Part shown: positions 1 to 5,806 of the stretch, piece after piece | Numbering within the stretch: position 1 is the stretch's first letter | How the letters are laid out: each line of letters starts with the position of its first letter | Assembly (NCBI GenBank): GCA_964613305.1 | Contig: CAZTII010000049.1 | Coordinates: 1 to 14,488 of the forward strand | Direction: 5' to 3' | DNA from: CAZTII01 sp964613305 | GTDB lineage: Bacteria; Bacillota_I; Bacilli_A; Erysipelotrichales; Erysipelotrichaceae | DNA length: 14,488 nucleotides | Position numbers and translations under genes: made by a program | The notes under the pieces: model-generated | What the model saw: the letters and a program-made list of their open reading frames with translations, nothing else | What the model was told of the DNA's origin: nothing | Databases searched by the model: none

Positions 1-13
1 TCTTATTACACTC

Positions 14-1336
14 TTACTTATTCACCCTTGACATCAATACTACCGTCTCAACGTGTGGTGTTTGTGGAAACATATCAAATGCACTCATTTCTTTAATTGT
101 GTATTTCTTCATCAATAATGCATAATTCTTTGCTAATGTCACCGCATTACATGAAACATAAATAATGTTTTCAATGTTACCCTTTAAAATAACATCAATC
201 ATATCGCCATTTAATCCTGAACGTGGTGGATCAACAATTAAATAATCAACTTTACTCTGTTGACAAATTCGCTTTAATTCACGTGCGGCATCATCTGCCA
301 CAAATTCAACATTGCTAATTTTATTTAATTTAGCGTTGCTATTAGCGTTTTTAACCGCATCTTTTTCTATTTCAATACCAATGACTTTTTCTACTTTACT
401 TGCGACTACAAGTGACATAACACCAATTCCACTATATGCTTCTACAACTAACGGACAAGGTTGTATTAAATCAATCACTTTTGTGTATAGTTGTTTTGCT
501 TGTTCAATATTCAATTGGAAAAAGGATGCTGGAGATACTCTAAACACTAAATCAAACAACTTCATTTCAATTGTTTTAGCACCTCTTAATAAAGAAAAAT
601 CCTTAGAAAATAATTCATACGATTCAGGCGAAACATTCACATTTTGATACAGTGATGTAATTCCTTCAATTTCCATGATTTCATCAATCATCGCACTATC
701 TAACATCATTCTTCCTGTAACTAATGTTACTTGATAACCATAACCTAAACCACGAATCACAATCGTACGAATACCTTTTTCAATTTTTTCATTATAATCT
801 CTTAATCCATACTTATTCAGAATTTTCATTATTTTAGAACGAATTCGATCAAGTCCTTCTTCATGTTCAATGCATTGTTCCAAATACACTAAACGCTGAC
901 TATTTGCTTCATATAAACCACTAAACAATGTTCCTTTTAGCCATTTTACCGGCATTTTACATTGATTGCGATACTGAGTTTGTTTAGGACTAGCAATCAC
1001 TTCCTTCAATAAATCACTAATATCTACCGCATATTTAGTAAATGCTTCTAACACTAATTGACGTTTATACATTAGTTGAGCATCATACTTACAAATCAAT
1101 AAAGGACTAGCTCCCGTCTTTAATAACCATGGATTAATTCCTTCTACACGATGAACTGATTTTTCCACAATAGAAACAACCTTCGCTTTACTATACGTTG
1201 GCTTTTCTTCTGTAATTTCAATTTCTACCACTTCATCAGGTAACGCACCATCAATAAAAATTGGCTTGCGTTGACGATACCCTATTCCTTCTCCATTAAT
1301 TCCCATTTTCATTATTTTTACAGTTATTTTATCCAT
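14..1336 (-). CDS. rlmCD: 23S rRNA (uracil-5-)-methyltransferase, RumA/RlmCD family, lacking Fe-S cysteines
   Basis: The product, 440 residues, should transfer a methyl group from S-adenosylmethionine to C5 of a uridine in 23S rRNA. Residues 1-60 form a TRAM-like RNA-binding domain. The SAM-binding loop is at 298-306 (VEAYSGIGV), the DPPRSG motif at 369-374, the catalytic cysteine at C396 in VSCN, and the general base is E430 in the MFPQTPHVE context. The family's 4Fe-4S motif (CPxxxxCGGC) aligns without gaps to residues 68-77, which read NPWLLKTGAS, so all three cysteines there are replaced; C155 may be the leftover fourth ligand. The ATG at 1336 has an AGGAT ribosome site about nine bases upstream. 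The family is clear. Whether it methylates U747, U1939 or both (Gram-positive RlmCD does both) cannot be told from sequence, so the symbol is tentative. No convincing own promoter was found, and a terminator lies just upstream. Confidence 0.9.
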   Translation of the reverse strand: MDKITVKIMKMGINGEGIGYRQRKPIFIDGALPDEVVEIEITEEKPTYSKAKVVSIVEKSVHRVEGINPWLLKTGASPLLICKYDAQLMYKRQLVLEAFTKYAVDISDLLKEVIASPKQTQYRNQCKMPVKWLKGTLFSGLYEANSQRLVYLEQCIEHEEGLDRIRSKIMKILNKYGLRDYNEKIEKGIRTIVIRGLGYGYQVTLVTGRMMLDSAMIDEIMEIEGITSLYQNVNVSPESYELFSKDFSLLRGAKTIEMKLFDLVFRVSPASFFQLNIEQAKQLYTKVIDLIQPCPLVVEAYSGIGVMSLVVASKVEKVIGIEIEKDAVKNANSNAKLNKISNVEFVADDAARELKRICQQSKVDYLIVDPPRSGLNGDMIDVILKGNIENIIYVSCNAVTLAKNYALLMKKYTIKEMSAFDMFPQTPHVETVVLMSRVNK

Positions 1337-1384
1337 ATCACAATTATCCTATTCTTTTCTCAATTATCTCATAAGCACAAACAA

Positions 1385-1410
1385 ATAAAAAGAGAGAATT
1401 CTCCCCTCTA
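1385..1410 (-). terminator. Rho-independent terminator of the pyrophosphatase-like gene
   Basis: On the minus strand the stop codon TAG leads directly into AGAGGGGAGAATTCTCTCT followed by a run of T. The hairpin is centred on the palindrome GAGAATTCTC and extended by a few G-T pairs. It separates the small gene upstream from the rRNA methyltransferase downstream. Confidence 0.55.
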
Positions 1411-1800
1411 ATCCGTAATACTCCACGTTGGTACATCATTCCCACGACGAATCAACACTGTTTTTTGAAATTCGGTTTGATTTAAAAAACGTAATACTTC
1501 TTCCTCTTCGCTACTAGTACAAGAAACAAGAAGTTTCGCTGTCAAATCTTTACTCAAAATATCAACAGCTACAATTACCGCATTAATGACTGATGAATTC
1601 ATTGATCCTTTATACACATAAATAGGTTCACTCCCTAATGCTGATTTAGTATCCGATAAACATCCATAATCCACTGGATAGATAAAATTAACTAGATCAG
1701 GATGAGAGCTTCCTCGTTTATGCAAAACCTCAATCGTATCAGAAAAATACAATGTATCTAATTTTTGCCAAAAATATGCATTATTTTCATAATTTTTCAT
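1408..1800 (-). CDS. Degenerate family I inorganic pyrophosphatase-like protein
   Basis: This is a 130-residue soluble protein. Its middle part aligns by eye with the short family I soluble pyrophosphatases. KRGSSHP (28-34) matches the substrate-binding RPLGSxHP segment, and YPVDYG (41-46) matches the conserved YPxxYGY segment. SALGSEPIYVYKG (53-65) matches APDGEEQDAYVLG, and the C-terminal region around FLNQTEFQK (105-113) matches the usual helix. True enzymes use aspartates to bind Mg2+ in the third block; here those positions are L55 and I60, and the second Tyr of YGY is C47. I therefore infer the fold but doubt the usual catalysis, and it may bind a nucleotide or phosphate compound instead. 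The ATG has a GGAG ribosome site and its own promoter, and the gene ends in its own terminator, so it looks like a separate transcript. No signal peptide or membrane span is visible. Family assignment is moderate and function is unknown. Confidence 0.6.
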   Translation of the reverse strand: MKNYENNAYFWQKLDTLYFSDTIEVLHKRGSSHPDLVNFIYPVDYGCLSDTKSALGSEPIYVYKGSMNSSVINAVIVAVDILSKDLTAKLLVSCTSSEEEEVLRFLNQTEFQKTVLIRRGNDVPTWSITD

Positions 1801-1825
1801 TTTATTCTCCTCTTAACACCAAAAT

Positions 1826-1855
1826 ATTATAACAAAAACAATACCATATGAACAA
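1826..1855 (-). promoter_or_regulatory. Sigma-A promoter for the pyrophosphatase-like gene
   Basis: On the minus strand there is TTGTTC (1855-1850), an 18-base spacer and TATAAT (1831-1826). The -10 is extended by TGT directly in front. It lies 26 bases upstream of the ATG, between the end of the ArsR gene and the small gene. Confidence 0.65.
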
Positions 1856-1866
1856 CTTTTTTATGA

Positions 1867-2208
1867 TTATTCGATGATATGTTCATAAGCCATCTTTACA
1901 ATCGTTTTAACATGGTCATCCGCTAAATGATAAATACCCATTTTACCTTCTTTACGTCGTTTTACCAATTTTCCTTTTCTAAGAGAAGCTAATTGATGAG
2001 AAATCGCTGAATGACTCATATTTAATAAATACGCTAAATCACACACTGCCATTTCTCTTTCAAATAAAGCAGCCAATATTTTTAAACGAGTAGGATCAGA
2101 AAACATTTTAAACAAATCACAGAGACAATCAACGTCATCACTGCTCATCATATCACTACTAAGTTGTTCAATTTCTTCATCACTCAATACACCACCAGCA
2201 CATCTCAT
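1867..2208 (-). CDS. ArsR/SmtB-family zinc-type metal-sensing repressor
   Basis: This 113-residue winged-helix repressor has a DNA-binding domain at about 32-95. DPTRLKIL (38-45) is the family hallmark, and the recognition helix is in SHSAISHQLASLRKGKL (65-81). The C-terminal helix carries D97, H99, H110 and E113, which is exactly the spacing of the alpha-5 zinc site of SmtB and ZiaR (Asp-x-His, then His 11 residues on, then Glu three further). Cysteines C28, C30 and C56 could form part of a second, alpha-3N type site, although the usual first Cys of the ELCVCDL motif is A54. Family knowledge predicts release from DNA when Zn2+ binds. Its ATG overlaps the stop of the upstream membrane protein by four bases (ATGA), so the two are translationally coupled. 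A divergent Fur-type regulator and zinc importer lie next door. I am confident of the family; zinc as the effector is a strong inference. Confidence 0.92.
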   Translation of the reverse strand: MRCAGGVLSDEEIEQLSSDMMSSDDVDCLCDLFKMFSDPTRLKILAALFEREMAVCDLAYLLNMSHSAISHQLASLRKGKLVKRRKEGKMGIYHLADDHVKTIVKMAYEHIIE

Positions 2209-2648
2209 TTTTTTCTTCCCCTTTCTTTATCTTTCACATATGTACGCAAAAATGTAATCACTCTACCTTTAGCCACAATATCAAGTAATTCTACTGAATT
2301 ATCAACCAATTCAATCTCTAATATATCACGTTTAGCACGCCATAAAACTTGCCAACTCAATATTTCATCCCAATATACAATCTTACACAATTCACGATCT
2401 TTACAATTATAAAGAATCATAAAATCATATGTAAATTCCAACAACTTTCTATCTGGCAAAACAACCAATGAAAATATAGCAATACCGATAATTAAAACTC
2501 CAAGATACATCCACTCAATATGCAACATTGCAAGCATCGCACCAAAAACAACCATTCCCATCAAAAAAATAGTTGGCTTCACACAAATACTTTCAATGAC
2601 AGGTGGTTCCATTGGAATATTTCGAATTCTTAATGTTTTCGATTTCAA
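2205..2648 (-). CDS. Two-span membrane protein of unknown function, TTG start
   Basis: I do not recognise this 147-residue protein. It has a basic N-terminus, two adjacent membrane segments at about 25-42 and 46-64, and a cytoplasmic C-terminal region of about 80 residues rich in beta-strand patterns (for example FTYDFMILYNC and ILEIELVDNSVELLDI), ending in a basic tail. The layout resembles small proteins with a membrane hairpin followed by a PH-like fold, but that is only a structural guess. The start codon is TTG: it is placed seven bases after a strong AAGGAGA ribosome site, while the first in-frame ATG (residue 13) has no such site. It is the first gene of the minus-strand pair with the ArsR repressor, overlapping it by four bases. 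It may therefore be under ArsR control and take part in metal handling, but no metal-ligand cluster is visible in it. Confidence 0.7.
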   Translation of the reverse strand: MKSKTLRIRNIPMEPPVIESICVKPTIFLMGMVVFGAMLAMLHIEWMYLGVLIIGIAIFSLVVLPDRKLLEFTYDFMILYNCKDRELCKIVYWDEILSWQVLWRAKRDILEIELVDNSVELLDIVAKGRVITFLRTYVKDKERGRKK

Positions 2649-2663
2649 GTTAGTCTCTCCTTA

Positions 2664-2692
2664 TTGACTATTTTAGCATAAGCATCTATAAT
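2664..2692 (+). promoter_or_regulatory. Sigma-A promoter of the zinc uptake operon
   Basis: The promoter reads TTGACT (2664-2669), a 17-base spacer and a perfect TATAAT (2687-2692). It is very close to consensus. The -10 box forms the outer end of the large inverted repeat, so a protein bound to that repeat would block RNA polymerase. Confidence 0.85.
2670..2678 (-). promoter_or_regulatory. Possible extended -10 promoter for the membrane protein/ArsR pair
   Basis: The minus strand reads TGC followed by TAAAAT, an extended -10 element, with only a weak TTTCAA at the -35 distance. The start would lie very close to the ribosome site. An alternative is the second TATAAT, found on the minus strand in the other arm of the inverted repeat (2715-2710), which also lacks a good -35. 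Confidence 0.3.
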
Positions 2693-2716
2693 TTGAAAAT
2701 GGTTTTCAAATTATAG
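2686..2716. promoter_or_regulatory. Perfect 14-3-14 inverted repeat, probable Fur/Zur or ArsR operator
   Basis: The left arm CTATAATTTGAAAA (2686-2699) and right arm TTTTCAAATTATAG (2703-2716) are exact reverse complements around TGG. The core TGAAAATGGTTTTCA resembles 7-1-7 Fur-family boxes (TGATAATnATTATCA type). It covers the -10 box of the plus-strand promoter and reaches the ribosome site of the Fur-family gene. Its position between divergent metal-sensor genes supports autoregulation. Which of the two regulators binds it cannot be decided from sequence. Confidence 0.8.
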
Positions 2717-2725
2717 GAGGTCTCA

Positions 2726-3124
2726 ATGACATATAGCACAAAACAGCGCATTGCTTTAAAAAAAATGTTGATTGATGAACCAAATCGTTGTTTTACAATT
2801 GAACAACTATACCAACTTTGTCAATTCAATGCAATTAAAATAAGCAAAACAACAATATATCGTACTCTAGAACTTTTAGTAGAAGATGGTGAAATCATCC
2901 GCTTTTCACCACGAAATCAAGAAGGAAGTACATATCAATACCATCAAACGCCACATCTACATGCTCGTTGTACTCAATGCAACGCCATTCTACACGTCAA
3001 TGATGACTGTTTTAGTGATATTCGTAACTATTTCCTACAAACATACCACTTTACAATAGATACCTCTCACACTACCTTAAATGGCATTTGTAAGCGTTGC
3101 AATGAGGAAAATACTCATGAATAA
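2726..3124 (+). CDS. zur: Fur-family transcriptional regulator, probably zinc uptake regulator Zur
   Basis: This 132-residue protein has an N-terminal winged helix with the recognition helix at SKTTIYRTLELLVEDGEI (40-57), which is typical of Fur proteins. The C-terminal dimerisation part carries two CxxC pairs, C82/C85 and C122/C125, the structural zinc site of Zur/PerR-type members. H73, H77, H79 and H115 are candidates for the sensing site. The ribosome site AGGAGG lies five bases before the ATG. It is the first gene of an operon with znuA, znuC and znuB, which strongly suggests zinc rather than iron or manganese as the corepressor. Family knowledge predicts that the zinc-loaded dimer represses the operon. 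A large inverted repeat over the promoter is the likely autoregulatory site. The zur symbol rests on context, and a manganese- or iron-sensing role is the main alternative. Confidence 0.88.
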   Translation: MTYSTKQRIALKKMLIDEPNRCFTIEQLYQLCQFNAIKISKTTIYRTLELLVEDGEIIRFSPRNQEGSTYQYHQTPHLHARCTQCNAILHVNDDCFSDIRNYFLQTYHFTIDTSHTTLNGICKRCNEENTHE

Positions 3125-3410
3125 GACCAAAAAACAAACACTGTTACTTTCTTTTTTAATGATTTTACTCACATTATTTTCATCATACACCATCAGCAAA
3201 CACATCTTCCACCAGCAACACCACGACTGCGATACATGTGTCAAAATATGTGTTTCCCGACAATGCACAAATGAAATTACAACACCTCCGCCATCAATAC
3301 TAACCCTAATTGAACTTCAAATCATACTACACCCTTCTAAGTATTATACAACAATTCTATTATTAAAACATCAAACTCCAATCACTTTAAAACAAAAATT
3401 GTCACTATGA
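3117..3410 (+). CDS. Small membrane protein with His/Cys-rich external segment
   Basis: This protein of 97 residues starts at 3117, inside the end of the regulator gene (8-base overlap), because AGGA lies eight bases upstream; in-frame ATGs at 3081 and 3102 lie deeper in that gene and lack this support. A basic start (MNKTKK) is followed by one membrane helix at about 8-26. Immediately after it comes a cluster of possible metal ligands: H29, H32, H35, H36, C38, C41, C45 and C50, including HHDCDTC (35-41). The rest (59-84) is moderately hydrophobic and could contact the membrane. The predicted orientation puts the ligand cluster outside. Sitting between a Fur-type regulator and the zinc-binding protein gene, it may capture zinc or hand it to ZnuA. 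I know of small proteins with a similar H-x-C-x-x-x-C-x-x-C arrangement near zinc genes in Firmicutes but recall no proven function. Gene reality is well supported; the role is inference. Confidence 0.75.
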   Translation: MNKTKKQTLLLSFLMILLTLFSSYTISKHIFHQQHHDCDTCVKICVSRQCTNEITTPPPSILTLIELQIILHPSKYYTTILLLKHQTPITLKQKLSL

Positions 3411-3425
3411 TAAACAATTTATCAT
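3407..3425. promoter_or_regulatory. Inverted repeat between the small membrane protein and znuA
   Basis: ATGATAAA and TTTATCAT flank CAA as an exact 8-3-8 inverted repeat that starts in the last codons of the upstream gene. It could be a weak second Fur-type site or a small hairpin. In such AT-rich DNA a repeat of this size can also arise by chance, and no promoter was found next to it. Confidence 0.3.
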
Positions 3426-3447
3426 CATATCAACTAAAGGAGGACTT

Positions 3448-4332
3448 ATGAAAAAAATTATACTTTGTTTTATCCTACTTTTATCACTAGTAAGTTGTAC
3501 TAATAAACCAGTCACAACTTCTAACTTTACGATTGTAACGAGTATTTTCCCTATTTATTCCTTAGTAAAAGAACTCGTCCCAAATGACACGAATGTTGTC
3601 ATGTTAGTGCCACCAGGAGCAAATACTCATTCCTTTGAACCAACACCAAATGATATTATCGCGATTCAAAAGTCAAATATCATGTTTACCATAGGTGGAG
3701 AAAATGAAACGTGGCTCACTAAAACTATTGATGCCATCGATAAAAAAGACAGCATCGTACAATTAATTAAAAGTGTTGAAGTTCACGAAGAAGAACATGA
3801 AGAAGATCATCATCACGATGAACACATTTGGACATCACTAAGAAACAGTGAAGCGATGGTGAAAACTATCACTGATGCATTAATCGAAACAAAACATTTC
3901 GACAATGATCAACTCATTAAAAATCGAGACCGTGTACTTTCTACCTTACAACAGTACGATAATGAAATTAAAGCCTTAACTGACACTAAAAAAACAATCA
4001 TGGTCGCCGATCACAATCCATTTAACTATTTTGCCCATGACTATGACTTAACCATTATTTCACCATATGTTAATTGTAACAATGATGCGGATGTCAGTTC
4101 CAAAGTAATTCAAGAACTCATTGAAACAGTAAAAGAAAAAAATATTACTACAATCGCAACAATTGAATTTTCTGATCAATTAATCGCAAAAACAATCAGT
4201 GAAGCAACATCATGTGCAATTGTACAACTACACTCTTGTCACAATGTTTCTCTTGATGATTTCAACAACAATGTTACCTATTTATCCATTATGAAAAACA
4301 ACATTCAAGTCCTAAAACAATTACTTCAATAA
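3448..4332 (+). CDS. znuA: ZnuA-like zinc ABC transporter substrate-binding lipoprotein
   Basis: This 294-residue lipoprotein begins MKKIILCFILLLSLVSC, a type II signal peptide with lipobox LVSC and lipidated C17, so it is anchored to the outer face of the membrane. It belongs to the cluster A-I (SBP_bac_9) metal receptors. Expected metal ligands are H61 in PGANTHSFEP, H126 in DEHIW and H189 in ADHNPFNYFAHDYDL; the fourth ligand, usually an acidic residue or His near the C-terminus, is less clear. The acidic, histidine-rich loop at 113-126 (HEEEHEEDHHHDEH) is typical of zinc rather than manganese receptors. A strong AAAGGAGG site precedes the ATG by five bases. The stop TAA shares its last base with the ATG of znuC. 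It delivers zinc to the ZnuB/ZnuC pump encoded next. Confidence 0.95.
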   Translation: MKKIILCFILLLSLVSCTNKPVTTSNFTIVTSIFPIYSLVKELVPNDTNVVMLVPPGANTHSFEPTPNDIIAIQKSNIMFTIGGENETWLTKTIDAIDKKDSIVQLIKSVEVHEEEHEEDHHHDEHIWTSLRNSEAMVKTITDALIETKHFDNDQLIKNRDRVLSTLQQYDNEIKALTDTKKTIMVADHNPFNYFAHDYDLTIISPYVNCNNDADVSSKVIQELIETVKEKNITTIATIEFSDQLIAKTISEATSCAIVQLHSCHNVSLDDFNNNVTYLSIMKNNIQVLKQLLQ

Positions 4333-4997
4333 TGACATTAATCAGTTGTAACAATGTATCCTTTGCATACGATAATACTATCGTATGCAAAGATATTCAT
4401 TGGGACATCAATAAAAATGATTTTTGGGTCGTAATCGGTGATAATGGAAGTGGAAAAACAACTCTAATCCAAGGACTATTAGGGCTTAAAAAACCACATT
4501 CGGGAACTATTACCTATCAACTTCCTTGTACTGATATCGGCTATTTACCGCAAAAAAACAGCATTCAGTCAACCTTTCCCGCATCCATATGGGAAGTAGT
4601 CTCTTCTGGTCATACAAATAAATTAACAACACGACCATTTTTCAATAAACAAGAAAAACAAAAAACCATCGATTGTTTAAAACAACTCAATATTTATGAC
4701 ATTCGCCATAAGAGTTTCCAACAATTATCCGGTGGTCAACAACAACGTGTACTACTGGCAAGAGCATTACTTGCAAGTTCACAACTTTTAGTATTGGATG
4801 AACCATTAACTGGCTTAGATACAACCATCGCCAATGAACTAATGGAAGAATTAAAACTCTTACATCAAAACAACTACACCATCGTTATGATATCCCACCA
4901 TATAGAACAAGCATTAAACGTCGCAACGCACGTCATTGATACGAGTAAAGAAAAACATTTTATCGGAACCATTGACGATTATCGAGGTACACTATGA
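4332..4997 (+). CDS. znuC: ZnuC-like zinc ABC transporter ATP-binding protein
   Basis: This 221-residue ATPase has Walker A GDNGSGKT (36-43), Q-loop YLPQ (71-74), signature LSGGQQQR (132-139), Walker B LLVLDEP (152-158), D-loop in GLDT and H-loop H189. All are intact, so it should power the ZnuB permease. Its ATG overlaps the znuA stop by one base (TAATG) and has no clear ribosome site, so translation probably depends on ribosomes finishing znuA. Codons 11-21 hold a perfect 14-bp stem-loop that is listed separately. Its stop overlaps znuB by four bases. Zinc specificity is taken from the neighbours, since the ATPase alone does not show it. Confidence 0.95.
   Translation: MTLISCNNVSFAYDNTIVCKDIHWDINKNDFWVVIGDNGSGKTTLIQGLLGLKKPHSGTITYQLPCTDIGYLPQKNSIQSTFPASIWEVVSSGHTNKLTTRPFFNKQEKQKTIDCLKQLNIYDIRHKSFQQLSGGQQQRVLLARALLASSQLLVLDEPLTGLDTTIANELMEELKLLHQNNYTIVMISHHIEQALNVATHVIDTSKEKHFIGTIDDYRGTL
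4361..4392 (+). other. Perfect 14-bp stem-loop inside the start of znuC
   Basis: CTTTGCATACGATA (4361-4374) and TATCGTATGCAAAG (4379-4392) are exact reverse complements separated by the loop ATAC. In mRNA this gives a strong hairpin that begins 28 bases after the znuA stop and 26 bases after the znuC ATG. No T-run follows, so it is not a simple terminator. It could protect the 3' end of znuA mRNA, act as a processing site or slow ribosomes entering znuC. A protein-binding palindrome is another option. Confidence 0.75.
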
Positions 4998-5806
4998 CCA
5001 TATTTCTAGAAATGATGTCATATCCCTTTATGGTGCGTGCTTTTATTGTTGGACTCTTATTATCCATCGCCGCATCCTTACTAGGTGTAACCCTCGTACT
5101 AAAACGCTATGCCATGATTGGTGATGGTTTATCCCATGTAGGATTTGCCACCCTAGCCCTAGCAAGCGCTTTAAACTTACCACCGCTACAACTATCATTA
5201 CCACTAACTGTTATCGCTTCCTTCTTTTTACTAAAAATAAATAATCATCCTAAAATGCAAGGTGATTGGGCCATTGCGATGATATCCACCGCATCCCTAG
5301 CAATCGGTGTCATGATTGTCTCCTTAAGTACTGGATTAAATACCGATGTATGTAATTATTTATTCGGAAGTGTTCTAGCAATGAAAAAAAGCGATGTCAC
5401 AATTAGTGTCATTTGTTGTCTATTAGTCATTATCATTTATTTACTCTCTTACAACAAAATATTTGCAACGACGTTTGATGAAGCCTTCGCCAAAGCAACA
5501 GGAATAAACACGAATTTCTATCAATTATTAATCGCTTTTCTAACAAGCATTATCGTCGTTTTAGGAATGCGAATGATGGGTTCGTTACTACTTTCAAGTT
5601 TAATCATCTTCCCAACCTTAACTGGGCTACACTTCACTAAAACCTTTAAATCACTCACAATGATATCCGTTCTAATCGCTATTGTTGCCTTTACGATTGG
5701 ACTAACTAGTTCCTATGCTTTCTCAACACCATCAGGGGCAACAATCGCCATAGTGCATTTACTCTTTTTAAGTCTTGCATGGATAAAAGGAAAAATAACA
5801 CGATGA
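4994..5806 (+). CDS. znuB: ZnuB-like zinc ABC transporter permease
   Basis: This 270-residue integral membrane protein of the ABC-3 family has about eight to nine hydrophobic segments, roughly at 16-36, 64-81, 93-112, 135-152, 175-192, 195-213, 221-241 and 246-263. Family marks include LLGVTLVLKRYAMIGDGLSHVGF (29-51, the conserved early block), YLFGSVLAM (122-130), the cytoplasmic coupling segment TFDEAFAKATGI (160-171) and the late PSGATIAIVH (246-255). It forms the channel through which zinc released by ZnuA enters the cell. ATGA overlaps join it to znuC upstream and to the lipoprotein gene downstream, so all are made together. Confidence 0.95.
   Translation: MTIFLEMMSYPFMVRAFIVGLLLSIAASLLGVTLVLKRYAMIGDGLSHVGFATLALASALNLPPLQLSLPLTVIASFFLLKINNHPKMQGDWAIAMISTASLAIGVMIVSLSTGLNTDVCNYLFGSVLAMKKSDVTISVICCLLVIIIYLLSYNKIFATTFDEAFAKATGINTNFYQLLIAFLTSIIVVLGMRMMGSLLLSSLIIFPTLTGLHFTKTFKSLTMISVLIAIVAFTIGLTSSYAFSTPSGATIAIVHLLFLSLAWIKGKITR

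Noticed and set aside
2164..2412. Open reading frame on the plus strand opposite the membrane protein and ArsR genes
   Set aside because: It lies wholly over better supported minus-strand genes and its low-complexity Ser/Thr/Asn-rich product has no family features.
3113..3128. Possible frameshift between the Fur-family gene and the following open frame
   Set aside because: The regulator has normal length and both CxxC pairs, and the next gene has its own ribosome site and membrane helix, so this is a normal short overlap.
3077..3268. Open reading frame on the minus strand across the regulator/small membrane protein junction
   Set aside because: It is antisense to two well placed operon genes and its product shows no domain.
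3785..3826. GAA/CAT-rich stretch in znuA looking like a short tandem repeat
   Set aside because: It encodes the acidic His-rich loop normal for zinc-binding lipoproteins and the repeat is not regular.
4936..5124. Plus-strand open reading frame across the znuC/znuB junction
   Set aside because: It overlaps both transporter genes in another frame and their family motifs are intact.
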